Shown here piece after piece: positions 1 to 15,710 of a stretch of DNA of 64,000 nt (its first letter is position 1; the number at the start of each line of letters is the position of its first letter). The stretch spans positions 7,864,023 to 7,928,022 of the forward strand of contig KK106981.1 of NCBI GenBank assembly GCA_000611775.1, written 5' to 3'. A program made the translations under genes and the position numbers. The notes below the pieces were generated by a model, which saw nothing but the letters and a program-made list of their open reading frames with translations, was not told the DNA's origin and searched no databases. This DNA is from Umbilicaria muhlenbergii. Taxonomy: Eukaryota; Ascomycota; Lecanoromycetes; Umbilicariales; Umbilicariaceae.

Positions 1-621
1 GAGAAGTATGCACGCACATGCTCAGGAGCAAGCGGCATCAGCAAGCCTTGGGACAAGCTGAGCATTGCATACTGAGTGCGGCACTGGTTTTCAAGGTGAA
101 AACTAAAGCCTTCAACCTCAAGACCCCATTGTCTGATCCCTAAGAGCTAAGCGTGACGACCAGCAAGTAGAGAAAGAACTATAGGATGAATCGAGCTGGC
201 GCCGACACCTTTTGTTGCCTCGAGGTGTGGCATCCCCAGCGAGCAAAGACCATGACTATAACTGAAATCCGAGCAACAACTATGGCGATGGGAGGGGCAG
301 AGAGAATGCGTACGTCTTGGCCTGCGCTTTGTCGGACATCTTGACGGTTGGACGAGTGTCAAGGTCTTGTTGAAGTCGTTGATTATCGTCGGTCGAGGTT
401 ACAGAGACGAAGTTCTCACGACTGAAAATGTTTGTGGGAAGCTGAGGGCTCTCCCGGGGCTCTAGCCTTGTTGGGTATTAGCGTATCCGTGTGAGGTTCT
501 CGCTCATGGCGGGGCATCTACCCAAGACCTACTTTTGTTCTACTCGTGTCGGAGATGAGATAACATAGATACGGACGTCCTGGCTGTGCGCACCGTCGTA
601 TCACTATACTGGGTAGCCATA
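1..621. other. No gene seen; upstream of SNF8
   Basis: Non-coding as far as I can tell. On the minus strand a short reading starts with MSDKAQAKT near 339 and could be spliced at a GTACGC donor into a frame ending near 147. I do not recognise the product, so it is not called as a gene. The last 100 bases should hold the SNF8 promoter and leader. Confidence 0.4.
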
Positions 622-1461
622 ATGTCCACCCGTCGCCCCGTAGGTCTCTCCGCCTTCCAAAACCGCACCTCCCTCTCCACCTCCTATGCCACCCATGGCG
701 CCACTCTCCGCTCGACACACGTCTCCTCCCTGCAAACCCAACTCTCCGTCTTCCAATCTCTGCTCCACACCTTCGCGCTCTCGCATGCCGAAACCATAAA
801 GTCAAATCCGCAGTTCCGCGCCGAGTTTGCTCGCATGTGCAATGCGATCGGCGTGGATCCTTTAGCAGGTAGTAATGTGCGAAAGGGCGCGAAGGGAGGG
901 AAAGGGAGTTGGTGGGCGCAGATATTGGGGGGAGATGTCAATGACTTTTACTTCGAGCTGGCTGTTAGGGTGGTGGAGGTTTGTAGGGGGACGAGAGGTG
1001 AGAATGGCGGGTTGATTGGGGTGGAGGAATGTAAAGAGAGGGTACAGAAAGGGAAGGGGATCGGAGGCGGGATGGAGGTTAGTGAGTATGTGATGTATCT
1101 ACCATCGTATACATGTAGACATGGACTCATTCTATTGATTGCTAGTGATGACATCCTGCGCGCCGTCAAGTCCCTCAAGCCGCTTGGATCAGGCTTCTCC
1201 ATTGTGACGGTGGGAAGTAAGCAGATGATAAGGTCAATACCAAAGGAACTGAACACGGATCAGTCCACAGTACTCGAAGCTATACAGGTGCTCGGATATG
1301 TCACAGTATCTATGCTGCAGGATAATCTGAACTGGGAATCCGCAAGAGCAGAGACTGTCATTGAAGATCTCTTGTCCGACTCCCTTCTATGGGTAGATGC
1401 TCAGGTCCGCGAGAAGGAGTACTGGTCACCCGCTTTTATGCACGACGCTGAAGATACTTGA
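622..1461 (+). CDS. SNF8: ESCRT-II subunit SNF8 (Vps22/EAP30)
   Basis: Subunit of ESCRT-II, which acts on endosomes in sorting ubiquitinated cargo into multivesicular bodies. Exons 622-1085 and 1146-1461 give 259 aa, close to human SNF8. The start chosen is the ATG that gives MSTRRPVGLSAFQNR, the usual fungal N terminus. Family-typical stretches are LQTQLSVFQSLLHTFALSH, FARMCNAIGVDPLA, WAQILGGDVNDFYFELAVR, SLKPLGSGFSIVTVG and LNTDQSTVLEAIQVLGYVTV (winged helices). The 60-nt intron (GTATGT to CTAG) is a multiple of three without a stop, so the unspliced frame stays open; splicing restores VSDDDILRAVKSLK. The 3' end faces NIP1, with 155 bp between stop codons. The sense strand turns from C-rich to G-rich inside exon 1. 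Confidence 0.93.
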   Translation: MSTRRPVGLSAFQNRTSLSTSYATHGATLRSTHVSSLQTQLSVFQSLLHTFALSHAETIKSNPQFRAEFARMCNAIGVDPLAGSNVRKGAKGGKGSWWAQILGGDVNDFYFELAVRVVEVCRGTRGENGGLIGVEECKERVQKGKGIGGGMEVSEYVMYLPSYTCRHGLILLIASDDILRAVKSLKPLGSGFSIVTVGSKQMIRSIPKELNTDQSTVLEAIQVLGYVTVSMLQDNLNWESARAETVIEDLLSDSLLWVDAQVREKEYWSPAFMHDAEDT

Positions 1462-1616
1462 TTGACGGACCCATTCTTTCTGAAGAGTGTTCGCATGATC
1501 TATTCCTTTTTCCTTATTCCCCATGCATGAAGCATAGCATAGCGCCGGATTTTGCTAGTAAACACAGTGGTCTTAGACAGTAATGGGAACGAGAACATGA
1601 GATGCGTTTGAACCCA

Positions 1617-4370
1617 TCATGCCTTGATTGCACTACCAAGTGCACCTCCACCAAATTGCTGTCCACCTCGTGTCCTTTCCCCTGTACGACCGCCTCTCTG
1701 ACCTCCTCTACCCCCTCTACCACCACGACCTCCTCTACCGCCCGGACCGCTCTGCCTTTCGAATGCGTTAGCAGTGCCCTGAGTTCTCTGCTCTAAAGTT
1801 CTTTCGTTCGCCTCGATCAATCCACTAGCCTTGTCACTCAGAGTCAGTGCCAAGCTTTGCAACCTCGACAGTTCCACACCCTTCCTGAATATGATGGCAC
1901 TATTGACTTGGTCCAATGCTGCCGCTAGCTCTTCGTGTGAGATCATCTTGCTGACGACCGCCGCAACTCTCCTCTCCGGCAGCTCGAACATTGACGAAAG
2001 TGTGCTGACTGCAAGGGTATCGTAAAACGGCGCGTAGGTGAAGAGGTATGTTCTTAGCCCTTCTTCCTGGATTTGCTCCGCCAACATCGCCTTGATCTTA
2101 TCGGACTGTGCCATCAAGTCCCAGATTTTGATCGAGTTGATCAACTCAGCTGCTCTCTTCCATTCGCCAGCAGCTAGAGCTTTCGAGGCTTGCATGACAT
2201 GATCGCGGGTATTTTCAGGAGGACCAGTAAATATTTGGCGCTCATGGAACTCGAGAAGACGACGGTAGGTTTTGCTGATGATGCGCTTTTTGATATCAGG
2301 TGACGAACCTGTCTGTGCAAGCAGCGGGATTTCAAGAAGCATGGAGCACGTAAGGTAAACACATTCCAAAAGCTCGAGGTTTATGTGCATATGGAAAGGC
2401 AGCTGTCGTTGTCTTTCCAGTCGCTCCTGTTCGGGAGATACTTGTGAATAACGCTGTATCATGATCCCCTGTGCCAGCAATTCTTTCTGTCGGCCGCTCC
2501 CGCAGATATCTTGCAGCGTGTTTTGAGCTTCATAGACGAGACCAACTCGGAAAGCGCAGAGGCCTACTTGCACCAGAGTTCGATTGAAGAGGATTTGGGT
2601 ATTGATGTTGAAGTTCCCGATGGTCTCTTGCAGATGGGACATCAAGAGCATGTCGCGAGCTCTGTAATACTGATCGTGCAGGGCAAGGAAATAGACTTGG
2701 CAGAGGTAAGCACGCGCGCGAATAATGCCGTCGCTTTGTTCGAATAGGTAGGAGCAGAGTGTTTGAACGAGAGCAGCAGTATCGGAGGTTTTGCCGCGGG
2801 GTGTGATGTTTGAGTCGAGTTCCGAAGGTATGGCCTTCCAAGTGGTTTCCTCGAGGATGTTTACGACTTGGGAGGGCTACGGAAGATCATTAGTACAAGG
2901 ATATTGAGAACAGCAGGTAAACGTACCTTAAAGTAGATGTGCTCCAACCTCCTCATAATAACGCGATTGGCGTTATCTTGCGACATTTCAAGCTTAGCAT
3001 CCTTCTTCAAGTTCTCCACGTACAGGAGGCCACGGACAATATTGGTGTACAGCGCCTGCTCGTCGCTAAGCCTCTCAATGTACTCGGCGGTATGAGGATC
3101 GATATGTTGTAATGAGCGCGTAAGTTCGTCATCCAAACGCTCGACAATCGACACTATGCTGCCTGGGATGCGGAGCTTCTCCCCAGGAGTTGGCTGCGGC
3201 GGTTTCTCATCGTCTTCCCACTCTTCGGCGTTCTCAAGAACTACTATATCGTGATTCTCTTCAAGCACTTCAAGAAGCGTGCCAAACTCATGTTCAGCCC
3301 TACAAGTATGTGTTAGACTTGTAGCAATTATATCGCGACATTCTGGGTCCTCATACATTTTCCATTGCTCCTGAGACATAAAAGTCGCAGCAGACCCTGA
3401 AGTTAGATCAAACCGAGTCGAAATCAGTGTAAGCAGAACTCGAATCCTCTGGTAAGGAGTCGTAGCCACTTCCAACAGCTTCTCCATTACCCTAATCTGC
3501 TCGGCACGGTCGGTGTTCTTCTTTCCTCGAGACTCGATTATCGAGCGCAGGTGCTTGAAGATACTTTCAGGGGTGTATTGTAAGGTCTTGCCTCCACGGC
3601 CAACAGTCGAGAAACCCTCGTCGTCACCACCATCAATCCCATCCACGTACGCAGTCTTTGGCTTTTTGGTCTTCTCTACGGTGATGATTTCTTCCTCCTC
3701 GTCGGAAATCAGGTACTCAAACTTGTCTTCTCGGTATTTGTCGATCTCGGCCGTGTACTCTCGGTTGTTCCTCTTGATCTTCTGCTTCATGGCATTCAGT
3801 CCTTTGGCGTTGGTAGCGTTCATCTTCTTCGTAGAGACTTTTTGCTTTGCAATAGTCTCGTTCATGAAGTCTTCTAGATCGGCTATAGTCTTGATGTAAT
3901 TTTTGGGGATCTTCTCGAGTCCGCTCATCTTAGTGACCTGACGGTTAAGCCTGTCGAACTCTGTAGAGATGGCATGCGTCAGTTCACTATCTCTACTATG
4001 GGACTTGAGAGTTTCCAGCCTGACCTGTAGATATCGAGCTCCAGTCATTTATCTTCAACGCATTTTCGATGAGCTTCACGATACCATCCAGCTCCTCCAG
4101 GCGTTTGTCTTTCGCGCTTTTCACGATTGTGACTTTGTCCTCATCTTCGCTCTCATCGCTCGACACCTGATCTCGCAAGAACTTGGATACTCCTCGCTTT
4201 CCACCTTCATCATCTGATGACGAAGAACCCTCTTCATCGGAGCCTTCTTCTTCCTCGCTGGATGATTCTTCGTCGGACTTTTCTTCAGCCTCCTGATCGC
4301 TATAGAGCTCCTCCTCGTCCGAAGAGCTGCTCTCACTCGAGCTGTCACCCGCGGTGAAGAACCGTGACAT
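1617..4370 (-). CDS. NIP1: Translation initiation factor eIF3 subunit c
   Basis: Core scaffold subunit of cytoplasmic eIF3, which binds eIF1 and eIF5 and helps load the 43S complex. Exons 4370-4025, 3960-2927 and 2876-1617 give 879 aa. The N terminus [15 protein letters not shown] opens a long acidic Ser/Glu/Asp tract, as in fungal NIP1. The splices restore [17 protein letters not shown] and [19 protein letters not shown]. The central helical region contains [18 protein letters not shown] and [14 protein letters not shown]. The PCI domain (roughly residues 600-770) includes [19 protein letters not shown] and [17 protein letters not shown]. The C-terminal tail is an RGG-type array ([18 protein letters not shown], about residues 835-870). 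The introns are 64 and 50 nt with good GT-AG borders. Confidence 0.95.
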
Positions 4371-5132
4371 GATGATGTAGATTACTTCGTCTAAGATCCA
4401 CCAGGATTAGTGGGGAGGAGAGTTGAAAGGCGTTCGTGGTTTGACAAGGGTTGGAGCTGCGGTATCAAAGCATGGCATGTGTGCGGCAAACCGCGAACAT
4501 TTTAAGCGAGATTTTGGCGGCGGGTTCCTCAGGCTGGGCCGAGGGGCTGAGAACATTTCTTGGACGAACGACAATGGCTTTACCAGATGGTTTACGTGCA
4601 CGGCGGAAAGAATTTTCCAAGGTTGGCACCACAATGCTCATTGGAACTATGAAATGTGATGATTCAGTGGACTCTATGTATGATTGAGATGGCTCCTCGA
4701 TATACTCCATTCAAGTGACACTGATACCATAGGATATCTTACAAGCTACTGGCAGCCGACCTTGAAAGAACTCCTTGAGAACCAAAGTCCGGTATGATTT
4801 CCCAAATGGAGAGGTGGCTCGATTTATTCGGCAGATGGTGTAAATCTGCCTGAATATGCGCGGAAGAGGTTAGACGCGGCCACGATGGTTTTGAGGGTGT
4901 ACAGCGCGCTTCCAAAACTGAACTCCACCCAGCATTAGGGCTGTTGAAGGGGCTGCTGTCGTTGTCGTGAATACAAGCGCGTCCCAAAGCTACTCGGCCA
5001 AGAGAACGCAGAGTCGTCGCGTATTCCTCCGATTGCTACACGTGAATCGTATGCTGTAATCGGGGTCGATGTAGTATTGGCCTGCTCCACCCTCGAACAT
5101 AATCGGATACTCTAAAGGTCTTTTCGCGCCTT
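4371..5132. other. Intergenic NIP1 - YAK1, no gene seen
   Basis: Contains the NIP1 promoter side and the YAK1 3' flank. Overlapping reading frames of about 80 codons at 4423-4710 on both strands have no family resemblance, and I treat them as chance. Confidence 0.5.
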
Positions 5133-8162
<3,030 letters not shown>

Positions 8163-9348
8163 ATTGACCTTCTTGATGTGATGTGCCCAGGATCCCTCGG
8201 CTAGATGCACTTGTTGTGTGGTAGAAGCGGGATCGCTCCGAAAATGGGCTTGAGCTGAGGAGGTAGATGAGGATGACCGGATGGCCAAAGGAATTAATCC
8301 CAGCACATGCAGCCAGCGAACAGTCCTGCAGCGAAACGTTTTACTCGAGTGGAGCTTTGGGGTGCGGATTCGAAGACTGTTGAAGTGGGAAGCTCAACGT
8401 CGAATTGGTGGAGCCTTGACTGGCTGAGGACGTTGTCGACTAACAAGGGTGAGGACGGCCTGAAGTACCTTACTTGCTACCCACCGCAAAGGCCTTCCCC
8501 ACGTTTCAAAGTCGCGGCGCTGCAATCCTCAAGCGTTCAGCATCTTCTCTTCGACCTGGAGCAGTTCGAGCGGTAACCGCTGAATGTGCCAAAGCAAGGA
8601 ATGCCAACAGGAGGGAACTCGGTAGACGTGATGCGCCAAGAGCATGAGTACTTCGTAGCTGTTTCACAAGAGGCTGACGATGCTGCGGACGAAGATGGCG
8701 AGAGCCTGTGCACACACAGGAGTCGGTAGACTGCAGAAAACTCGATATCAATCGTGAAGGAAGATGGAAGCTGCAACAGCTGGTGAAGTGATTATCAACA
8801 TCAGGACAGTACGAGTATCAGGATAAAGCACCCATGGCTGAGGTATGCCTGTTCACGGCGTGTGTGCCCATGCCCATGCTCCACCAGTGCGGGTCGAAGC
8901 ATCGTTATGCGAAACGGGTAAAGTTCAGGCAGATAGCGCTGCCGGCTAGCCCCACTTGGTGCCTGGAGCTGTTCAAGCCTGTCTCTATTGACGTAGTGAA
9001 AACCAATGGACGAGCATGCCGTGACAATAAGGTACAGTGAGGTACTCCGGTACACTTCGAATCTGAATACTCCCTATTGTTGACTCATCCGACTCCTTCA
9101 CATTGTTCCCATCCGTCGTCGCAACCACTTTGACCTCACTGCGCCGGACGCTTTCTATATTCGACTTGACTTCAACTGTGGAAAATTATCTGCACCACCG
9201 CCATTAACGATCTTGTTCGCCTTCCAGAACCGAAGCTCGCTTTGTCCATCCTGGAATTTCTTCTCACAAGATTGCAAGTACACTACTTGGCTGCGCTCAT
9301 TATCGATGCCGTACTAGTAATCCTTGTCGACGGAAGCTGTAAGTCAGC
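8163..9348. other. Divergent intergenic region YAK1 / RAD26
   Basis: Head-to-head spacer of about 1.2 kb that should hold both promoters and the leader of YAK1. Frames at 8307-8576, 8506-8776 and 8801-9055 overlap on opposite strands and resemble nothing I know. No repeat noticed. Confidence 0.5.
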
Positions 9349-12300
9349 ATGGAGAGTTCGACGACGCTACCGGCGCAAGGGCTTGAGAGTGCGCCGGTTG
9401 AGAATGCAGCGACGCCAGACGAGGATGAGTCCGTCAAGATGCAGGTGCACACAGAGAACGGGCAAACGAACGTCGAGGGCGAAGACGAGGCAACTCGACT
9501 ACGAGCTTTAGCTACCGATGTGCGGAACCAAGATGACCTTGAGCGAGACATCGGACGCCAGGTCAGCACTCCCCGATGATAGCACAGGTCTGGGGTATCT
9601 ACAGTATTTTGACAGGCGACATGAATAGGCGGACCAGCTGCTCACTGAGCAAGCCAACGAACGAGATCAAAAGCGCCTGGAGAAGACTCGGGTAGACAAG
9701 GAGTATGTCCCACCGCAATGAGACTGCACTATTTACGCATTTACTGATGTTTCAATAACATCAGAAAGCTTCGGAGCCAGCTTCAGAAACTAGATGGTCG
9801 ACTTAAGAACCCTGCAGGCTCTGCGGCCACTGCACGCCTACAAGCCGAAAAATCGAATTTGGAAGCCAGAATAGAAGTCTTAAATACAGACCTCGAGCAG
9901 ATCCAAGAACGCATCGATCAGCGACAGGGCCCTGGTGATGAGACCAGTGAAACGCTATTGGAAGAGATTGGGAATAAACGGATGCCAAACGAAAGTCAAC
10001 GGGACTTTCTCATTCGAACAGGAAAGATCACTCCATTCTCCAAGATGGCTACGAGATCGCTTATAAGCTCTGGATCGAATTTGCAAGATGTTCTTCTTGA
10101 TGCCGAGGAAGGTGACTTGGAAGAGGAGCCCGCGCCGGAGGATTCCTACATCAACGAGCCTCTATCGCATCGCAATTTGCTTCAACCTGGATTTCTTGAC
10201 GATGCAGGCAGCGAAACGACATCTGAGCCACCTGTGACTCCTGAGCGTCCATCGAAACGGCGTCGCCTAGAAAAAGCAACTACAGTGCGGGATGAGAGCG
10301 ATAACCAGGAAGAAATAACGGCCAAGATTAAAGGAGAAAAGGGAGTTTCTTCAGAAGCCGAGGACGACGATGATGATGACGCATTTGTGCCCGATGTGAA
10401 TGATAGAGATCTCGCTGCACTAGGAGATTCGGAAGAGGAGGGAAAGGAGGACCAAGATAAAGAGTACCTCGCACTGGACACCCCTGGGCGGAAGCCCAAA
10501 AGCGGCCGCTCGAGGAGAAAAGTCTCTAACGATGCAGATCAGGTAGAAGATTTCACAGGTCTTGATGACGGCAATGAGAAACTTTACCAATCTCGCCTGC
10601 AGAGCTGGGTCAGGAGACGAAGTGCAGCTCGTAACAAGGCGAAAGCACGAAGACACTCGGTCGTACAGCTTGAGGAAGCTCCCGACGAAGGTGCTGATAG
10701 CGAAGATCTTTCCAACCAAAGCATTCTTGAAGGTCAAGCAGCTGGGTTAGCAGAAGCGGAGTGGTACATGCCGCACCCTACGAGACCGGACACAGAGCTT
10801 GAAGGTGGTTATCGAATACCAGGAGACATCTACCCATCGCTGTTTGATTATCAGAAGACTGGAGTGCAGTGGCTATGGGAACTGTACTCACAGCAAGTGG
10901 GGGGGATTATTGGTGATGAAATGGGGCTCGGAAAGACGATACAAGCAATCGCGTTCCTGGCAGGCTTACACTACAGCAAAAAGATCACTAAACCGATCAT
11001 TGTGGTATGTCCAGCCACGGTCATGAAGCAATGGGTCAATGAATTCCATACGTGGTGGCCCCCTTTCCGGGTTTCCATCCTGCATACTTCCGGCAGTGGG
11101 ATGATTGACGTTGGTAGGGAGGCTCGAATAGAAGATGAGCTCATGTTGCAGACCTGGGACAAATCAAGTCGGAAAACGTTAACCAAGGGGCATAAAGCGG
11201 CAAAGAGGATAGTCGATCGCGTTGTTACTGATGGACATGTCTTGGTTACAACATATTCTGGTCTGCAAACCTATGCCAATTTGCTAATACCTGTGGATTG
11301 GGAATATGCTGTCCTTGACGAAGGACATAAGATCCGGAATCCTGACACAGTGATCACGATACACTGTAAAGAACTGCGAACAGCAAACCGAATCATTCTA
11401 TCGGGAACGCCGATGCAAAACAACCTTATTGAGTTGTGGTCTCTGTTCGACTTCATCTTCCCGATGCGCCTCGGAACGCTTGTCAACTTTAGACAGCAGT
11501 TTGAATTCCCGATACGTCAGGGTGGCTACGCGAGCGCCTCAAATCTGCAAGTTCGGACGGCTATGAAGTGTGCCGAGACCCTGAAAGACACGATCTCACC
11601 TTACTTGTTGCAACGTTTCAAGGTCGATGTTGCGGCTGACTTACCAAAAAAGAGCGAGCAAGTCTTGTTTTGTAAGCTTACAAAACTGCAGCGAGAGGCG
11701 TATGAGAATTTCTTGAGCTCGGACGAAATGAAAGCCGTCATGAACCACCAAAAGCAAGCGCTCTTTGGCGTGGATATCCTCCGAAAGATCTGCAACCATC
11801 CAGACCTGCAGGAGCACAGAATCCTATCAGTCAAGCCTGGCTATAACTACGGGAGTGGGGCCAAGTCCGGCAAGATGCAGGTTGTGAAAGCCTTGCTAGA
11901 GCTCTGGAGAGACACAGGGCATAAGACACTCCTTTTTGCACAACATCGTATTATGTTGGACATCCTCGAAAAGTTCATCCAATCGCTGGGGGGATTCAAC
12001 TACCGGAGGATGGATGGGAACACCCCCATACACAGCCGGCAGGCTATGGTCGATGAATTCAATCAAAATCCTGATGCTCACGTTTTCCTGTTAACGACTA
12101 AGGTTGGAGGTCTTGGGGTCAACTTGACCGGTGCAGACCGAGTCATTATCTATGATCCGGATTGGAACCCTTCCACTGACATTCAAGCGCGAGAAAGAGC
12201 ATGGAGACTGGGTCAAAAACGTGAGGTCATGATCTACCGCTTGATGACTGCTGGCACGATTGAGGAAAAGATCTATCATCGACAGATTTTCAAACAATTT

Positions 12301-13257
12301 CTGACGAACAAGATTCTAAGAGATCCCAAGCAACGACAGACATTTCAGATGAAGGATCTTCATGATCTTTTCACCCTCGGCAGCGAAAATCAAGGCCCTA
12401 CAGAGACCAGTGAGTTATTCCAAGGTACCGAGGTCAAATTCGGCAATCGCAATGCCTCACCGCCCCTGGCGAAGGCAACAGATGCAACACCCTGGGGTGG
12501 TGATTCTCCGGCTCAGGAGAACGCTGCTGATGATCCTTCATCTGTCCGGGATTTGGCTGGTGTAGCCTCACAGGAGCGTTTCTACGGCGAGGAAGAAGAG
12601 GAACGAAAGGCCACTTCAGCTGATGGCACGAACTCCGAGGCCCGTGTCATGGAAGGCATTTTTGCTCGTTCAGGTGTGCATTCCGCCCTCGAGCACGACC
12701 AGATCATCAATGGGAAAAGGATCATCACAGCTGATCCGAAGATTATCGAACGAGAAGCAAAAAGGGTCGCTGCTCAAGCTGCAGATGAGCTCAGGAAGGC
12801 TGGAGAGATTGCTAGGACCGTACCCGTCGGTACGCCGACGTGGACCGGTCAATTTGGCACTGCCGGAAGGCCCGATCCACAAGGGCCATGGAGGGGCTTT
12901 GGAAGAGGCGCCGGTAGAGGTGGGCCCGCTTCTTCAGCCATTCTCGCTGGCTTGCAAAACCGGCAGGTTACCAACGGCTTGGCCAACGGCTCAAGGTCAA
13001 GTACACCAGCCAGCAGGGGATCCAGACAGAGCACTCCTGGGGCGCAAGGCAAGGATTTCATGAAGTTGATCCGTGATTATCTGGTCACGCACGGCGGCAT
13101 GGTTCACACGCAAATGCTGATCGACCACTTTAATCGGTACTGTAATACGCCAGAGCGTACGGCCGAGTTCAAAGAAATGCTCAAAGCGATCGCCAAGCTC
13201 GAGAAGGGTTCACGGGGTAGGGGAAGATGGGTGCTCAAGGAGGAGTATAAAAACTAG
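9349..13257 (+). CDS. RAD26: SWI2/SNF2 ATPase Rad26 (CSB/ERCC6)
   Basis: DNA-dependent ATPase of transcription-coupled nucleotide-excision repair, acting on RNA polymerase II stalled at lesions. Exons 9349-9561, 9629-9702 and 9765-13257 give 1259 aa. The acidic N-terminal region has a coiled-coil stretch (LRSQLQKLDGRLK, then LEARIEVLNTDLEQIQERI). Helicase motifs: I, GDEMGLGKTIQ (about 480); II, DEGHKIRNPD (about 614); III, SGTPMQNNLIELWSLFDFIF; V/VI, TTKVGGLGVNLTGADRVI and QARERAWRLGQKREV. The DEGH box and the KIRNP that follows are typical of the CSB subfamily. The C terminus holds a Gly/Arg-rich stretch (FGRGAGRGGP) and ends GRGRWVLKEEYKN. Introns are 67 and 62 nt, and the joins RQ|ADQLLTEQ and DKE|KLRSQ keep the frame. 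Confidence 0.95.
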
Positions 13258-14082
13258 GATGAATGGTACAGATTGCCCTTGGGGCAAGACAAAATTCAGC
13301 ATCGAGTGCATGTACGATACGATCTCGACTCTGGAGCCTAAGCATTTACTGGACAGAAATCTAAGCATAGCGTTGGCGCTGGTGGCAACGCACAATGGGT
13401 TGCATATTGCAGTGTTTGGTCATTAATTAGTATGAATTCAAGGAATCCGTTCCATACCTGGCAAATTCTCACTCCTTATTCTACTCACCCGCTGCGTGAA
13501 TCTTTACTATGTGGCAGATCTTACTATTTCATGTTGTCCTTGCACGAGAAAAGGGTCTTTCGTGGCCAAATCTAAGGTAATGCAAGGATGAGTTATAAAT
13601 AGACTTGATCTCCGTGCCATCGGATGAGCTACTTTAGTTGTACGTACTCGTATGCGGGGGCCTCCCCTGCACTAAACAATAATTGCATGATCCCATCAAC
13701 ATGAGAATCCCAAAGCTCGGAATCCTCAACTCTTCGCACACTTGATATCACCATCCCACAAAGCAACAATTCATCCTTGTAGAGCATCATTCGTTCAGAT
13801 CTCCCCTCTTTTGTCATTCGTTATCGTATCCTCAGCACTCCGTGCCGTTGCACAGCCTATCTCGCCAGTCTGGCTTCAAGCCCGACTCTTTATTAAGGGG
13901 GCCTAACTCCAGACTGCAGGACGGTTGGGATCTGACCTGTGCCTGCCTCCACCGGTCGACGAATCATTTTTGAGCACTTCGAGGCCTATCAAGGCGCTCA
14001 GGAAGTCAAGAAGTACGTTTGCCACGTTTGCCACGTTTGGACGGTTCCATTCGCTCAGCCTGATCCGACCGCGTCAACAGCC
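13258..14082. other. Intergenic RAD26 - DUF7137 gene
   Basis: The RAD26 3' flank and the promoter of the next gene. A directly repeated tgccacgttt lies near 14020-14040. No gene seen. Confidence 0.5.
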
Positions 14083-15064
14083 ATGCGGACATTTCAACTC
14101 ATCCCTCTTTTTTTGGCGGTCTTCCTTTTCAACACAGTTTCGATAGCTTGGCCATGGCCGCCATCGATCGGCAACATAGAGGGAATGATCATGAGGCGGC
14201 AGAACGAAGGTGAGGGACACCACGTGTTTGTTTATTGATTGGGATCAGGCTTAGAGGACATTGCAGGTTCAAGTTCTGCATCTGCATCGCCAGTGGAGAC
14301 TGGTTCCGTAGGGTCAACAGCTGCAACCCCCAGTTCTGCCAGTGGAACCGCGGAGTCCACGGCCTCAGGAAGTGGCTCTGCGGCCGCAACGTCTGGAGGT
14401 AAATCAGCGGCCAGCTCTGGGGAAACTGGGTCGGAAACCGGCACCTCCAAGCCGACCGAAAAGTCCTCCGCTCCCACCAACATAGATCCCCGTCTTCCAC
14501 CGGGTGGCATACAGATGGTCACACCCGCCCCGACTGCTGCGGCCCAGTATTACAAGATTGGCGATTATATTACTTTCGCATGGAACTACACTTCGCTCTC
14601 CGTCACACCGTCCTATATCGATGTTATTGCAAGCTGCAGTAGCAATCGGGAAGCGTACACTATCGCGGCTAACATGAGTGTTGCACCTACCGGGGCTGTA
14701 ACTTGGAACACCGGCTTAGATGCTACAGGAGTGGCCCCACTCTTGACAGACCGATATACCCTGGTCATCTATGATGCGGAGAAGGGCATCTCTGCGACGC
14801 CAGCGGCGGGCTATTTGTTAACCTACCAACAGTTCAGTTTTGGGATGTACATCCCGCAAGCCTACACACCACTTAACGGCAAGGCTCCACTCCTCCCAGG
14901 ACAGTCAATTGCATTACTAACAATCCTTTCCAGATTACATATGCGCAACATGCAGTGGCGCTCTATCCGATATGGAGCGGCAAACGCTGAAGTTCCTGTT
15001 TGGAATGGGTACGATTACAGTCCTATCTTTCACGTGGTTTGCCGGCGGCTTCGGTGTTTTCTAG
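14083..15064 (+). CDS. DUF7137-type secreted/membrane-anchored protein
   Basis: Function unknown; the order of segments suggests a cell-surface or secretory-pathway protein. Exons 14083-14209, 14267-14878 and 14934-15064 give 289 aa. An N-terminal signal sequence (QLIPLFLAVFLFNTVSIAW) is followed by a Ser/Gly/Thr/Ala-rich linker likely to be O-glycosylated, then a beta-sandwich-like domain with DYITFAWNYTSLSVTPSYID and ASCSSNREAYTIAANMS, and a hydrophobic C-terminal helix (FLFGMGTITVLSFTWFAGG) ending in GVF. The last intron (14879-14933) seems to use a GC donor (GCAAGG) with TTACTAAC branch and CAG acceptor. It is the only splice I found that restores YICATCSGALSDMERQTL. For intron 1 an alternative acceptor at 14248 gives a 39-nt intron and six more residues in frame. 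The family name is from memory. Confidence 0.8.
14879..14933 (+). other. Probable GC-AG intron
   Basis: A 55-nt intron with donor G|GCAAGG, branch site ATTACTAAC about 14 nt before the acceptor, and TTTCCAG. No GT donor nearby gives both the right phase and a workable length. Downstream the +1 frame gives a Cys pair (CATC) and a hydrophobic helix, as expected for the end of this family. Confidence 0.65.
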
Positions 15065-15710
15065 AAGATTTCCAGCGGCATCTTGACATATTTCCATGGA
15101 ACTTTCTTTGTAAAAAAGTCCTAGCGTTTCTTTCTCTGCATTGCCAGGTGTGGGGCTCTGGGTTGGCGGGCTGCAGTGGCGTTTGATCTGATCTTGAAGT
15201 GCGGCTAAGGCCTGCGGAACGGGTAATTAAGGCATCAATTGATGAACATAATGATCTGATATATGCATTCGTTGGGCTTCTTCGCGCGGTCTTCCCTTTT
15301 GGGTCTCCTCTATGTTTGTGCTCTCTGATTCTTCGTTGTTCACGATCCGACGGTACCTCGCGTTGGGCATCAATGCCACATCGCAATCCTGGTCCCTGAT
15401 CCTTCTACGAAGCAAACTCCTCGCCCAGTTCCACAAACATAAAGGGCCATGGTCACGGCACTTTCTGCTCCAACGTGACAAGATAGTCTGAGTCACAAAC
15501 TAGTCTTTCGATCTCCTTTTCCGAATCCTGTCAGGATTACCCAGCAGACTCCAAGCAATACACAAACTCCATCTCATTCCGAGGATCCAGTCCCATACTC
15601 CACCATACGCTACTCACGAACCAATTGTGCTTTCTTCTCTTTTGTCACCGAGCAAACCAGCCGCGACCCTGACTACGATCATACGCCGAACCAAACACCA
15701 CACGATCGAG
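15065..15710. other. Intergenic, no gene seen
   Basis: Frames at 15030-15496 lie on both strands and share no family feature. Probably the 3' flank of the DUF7137 gene and the leader of the small ORF at 15711. Confidence 0.45.
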
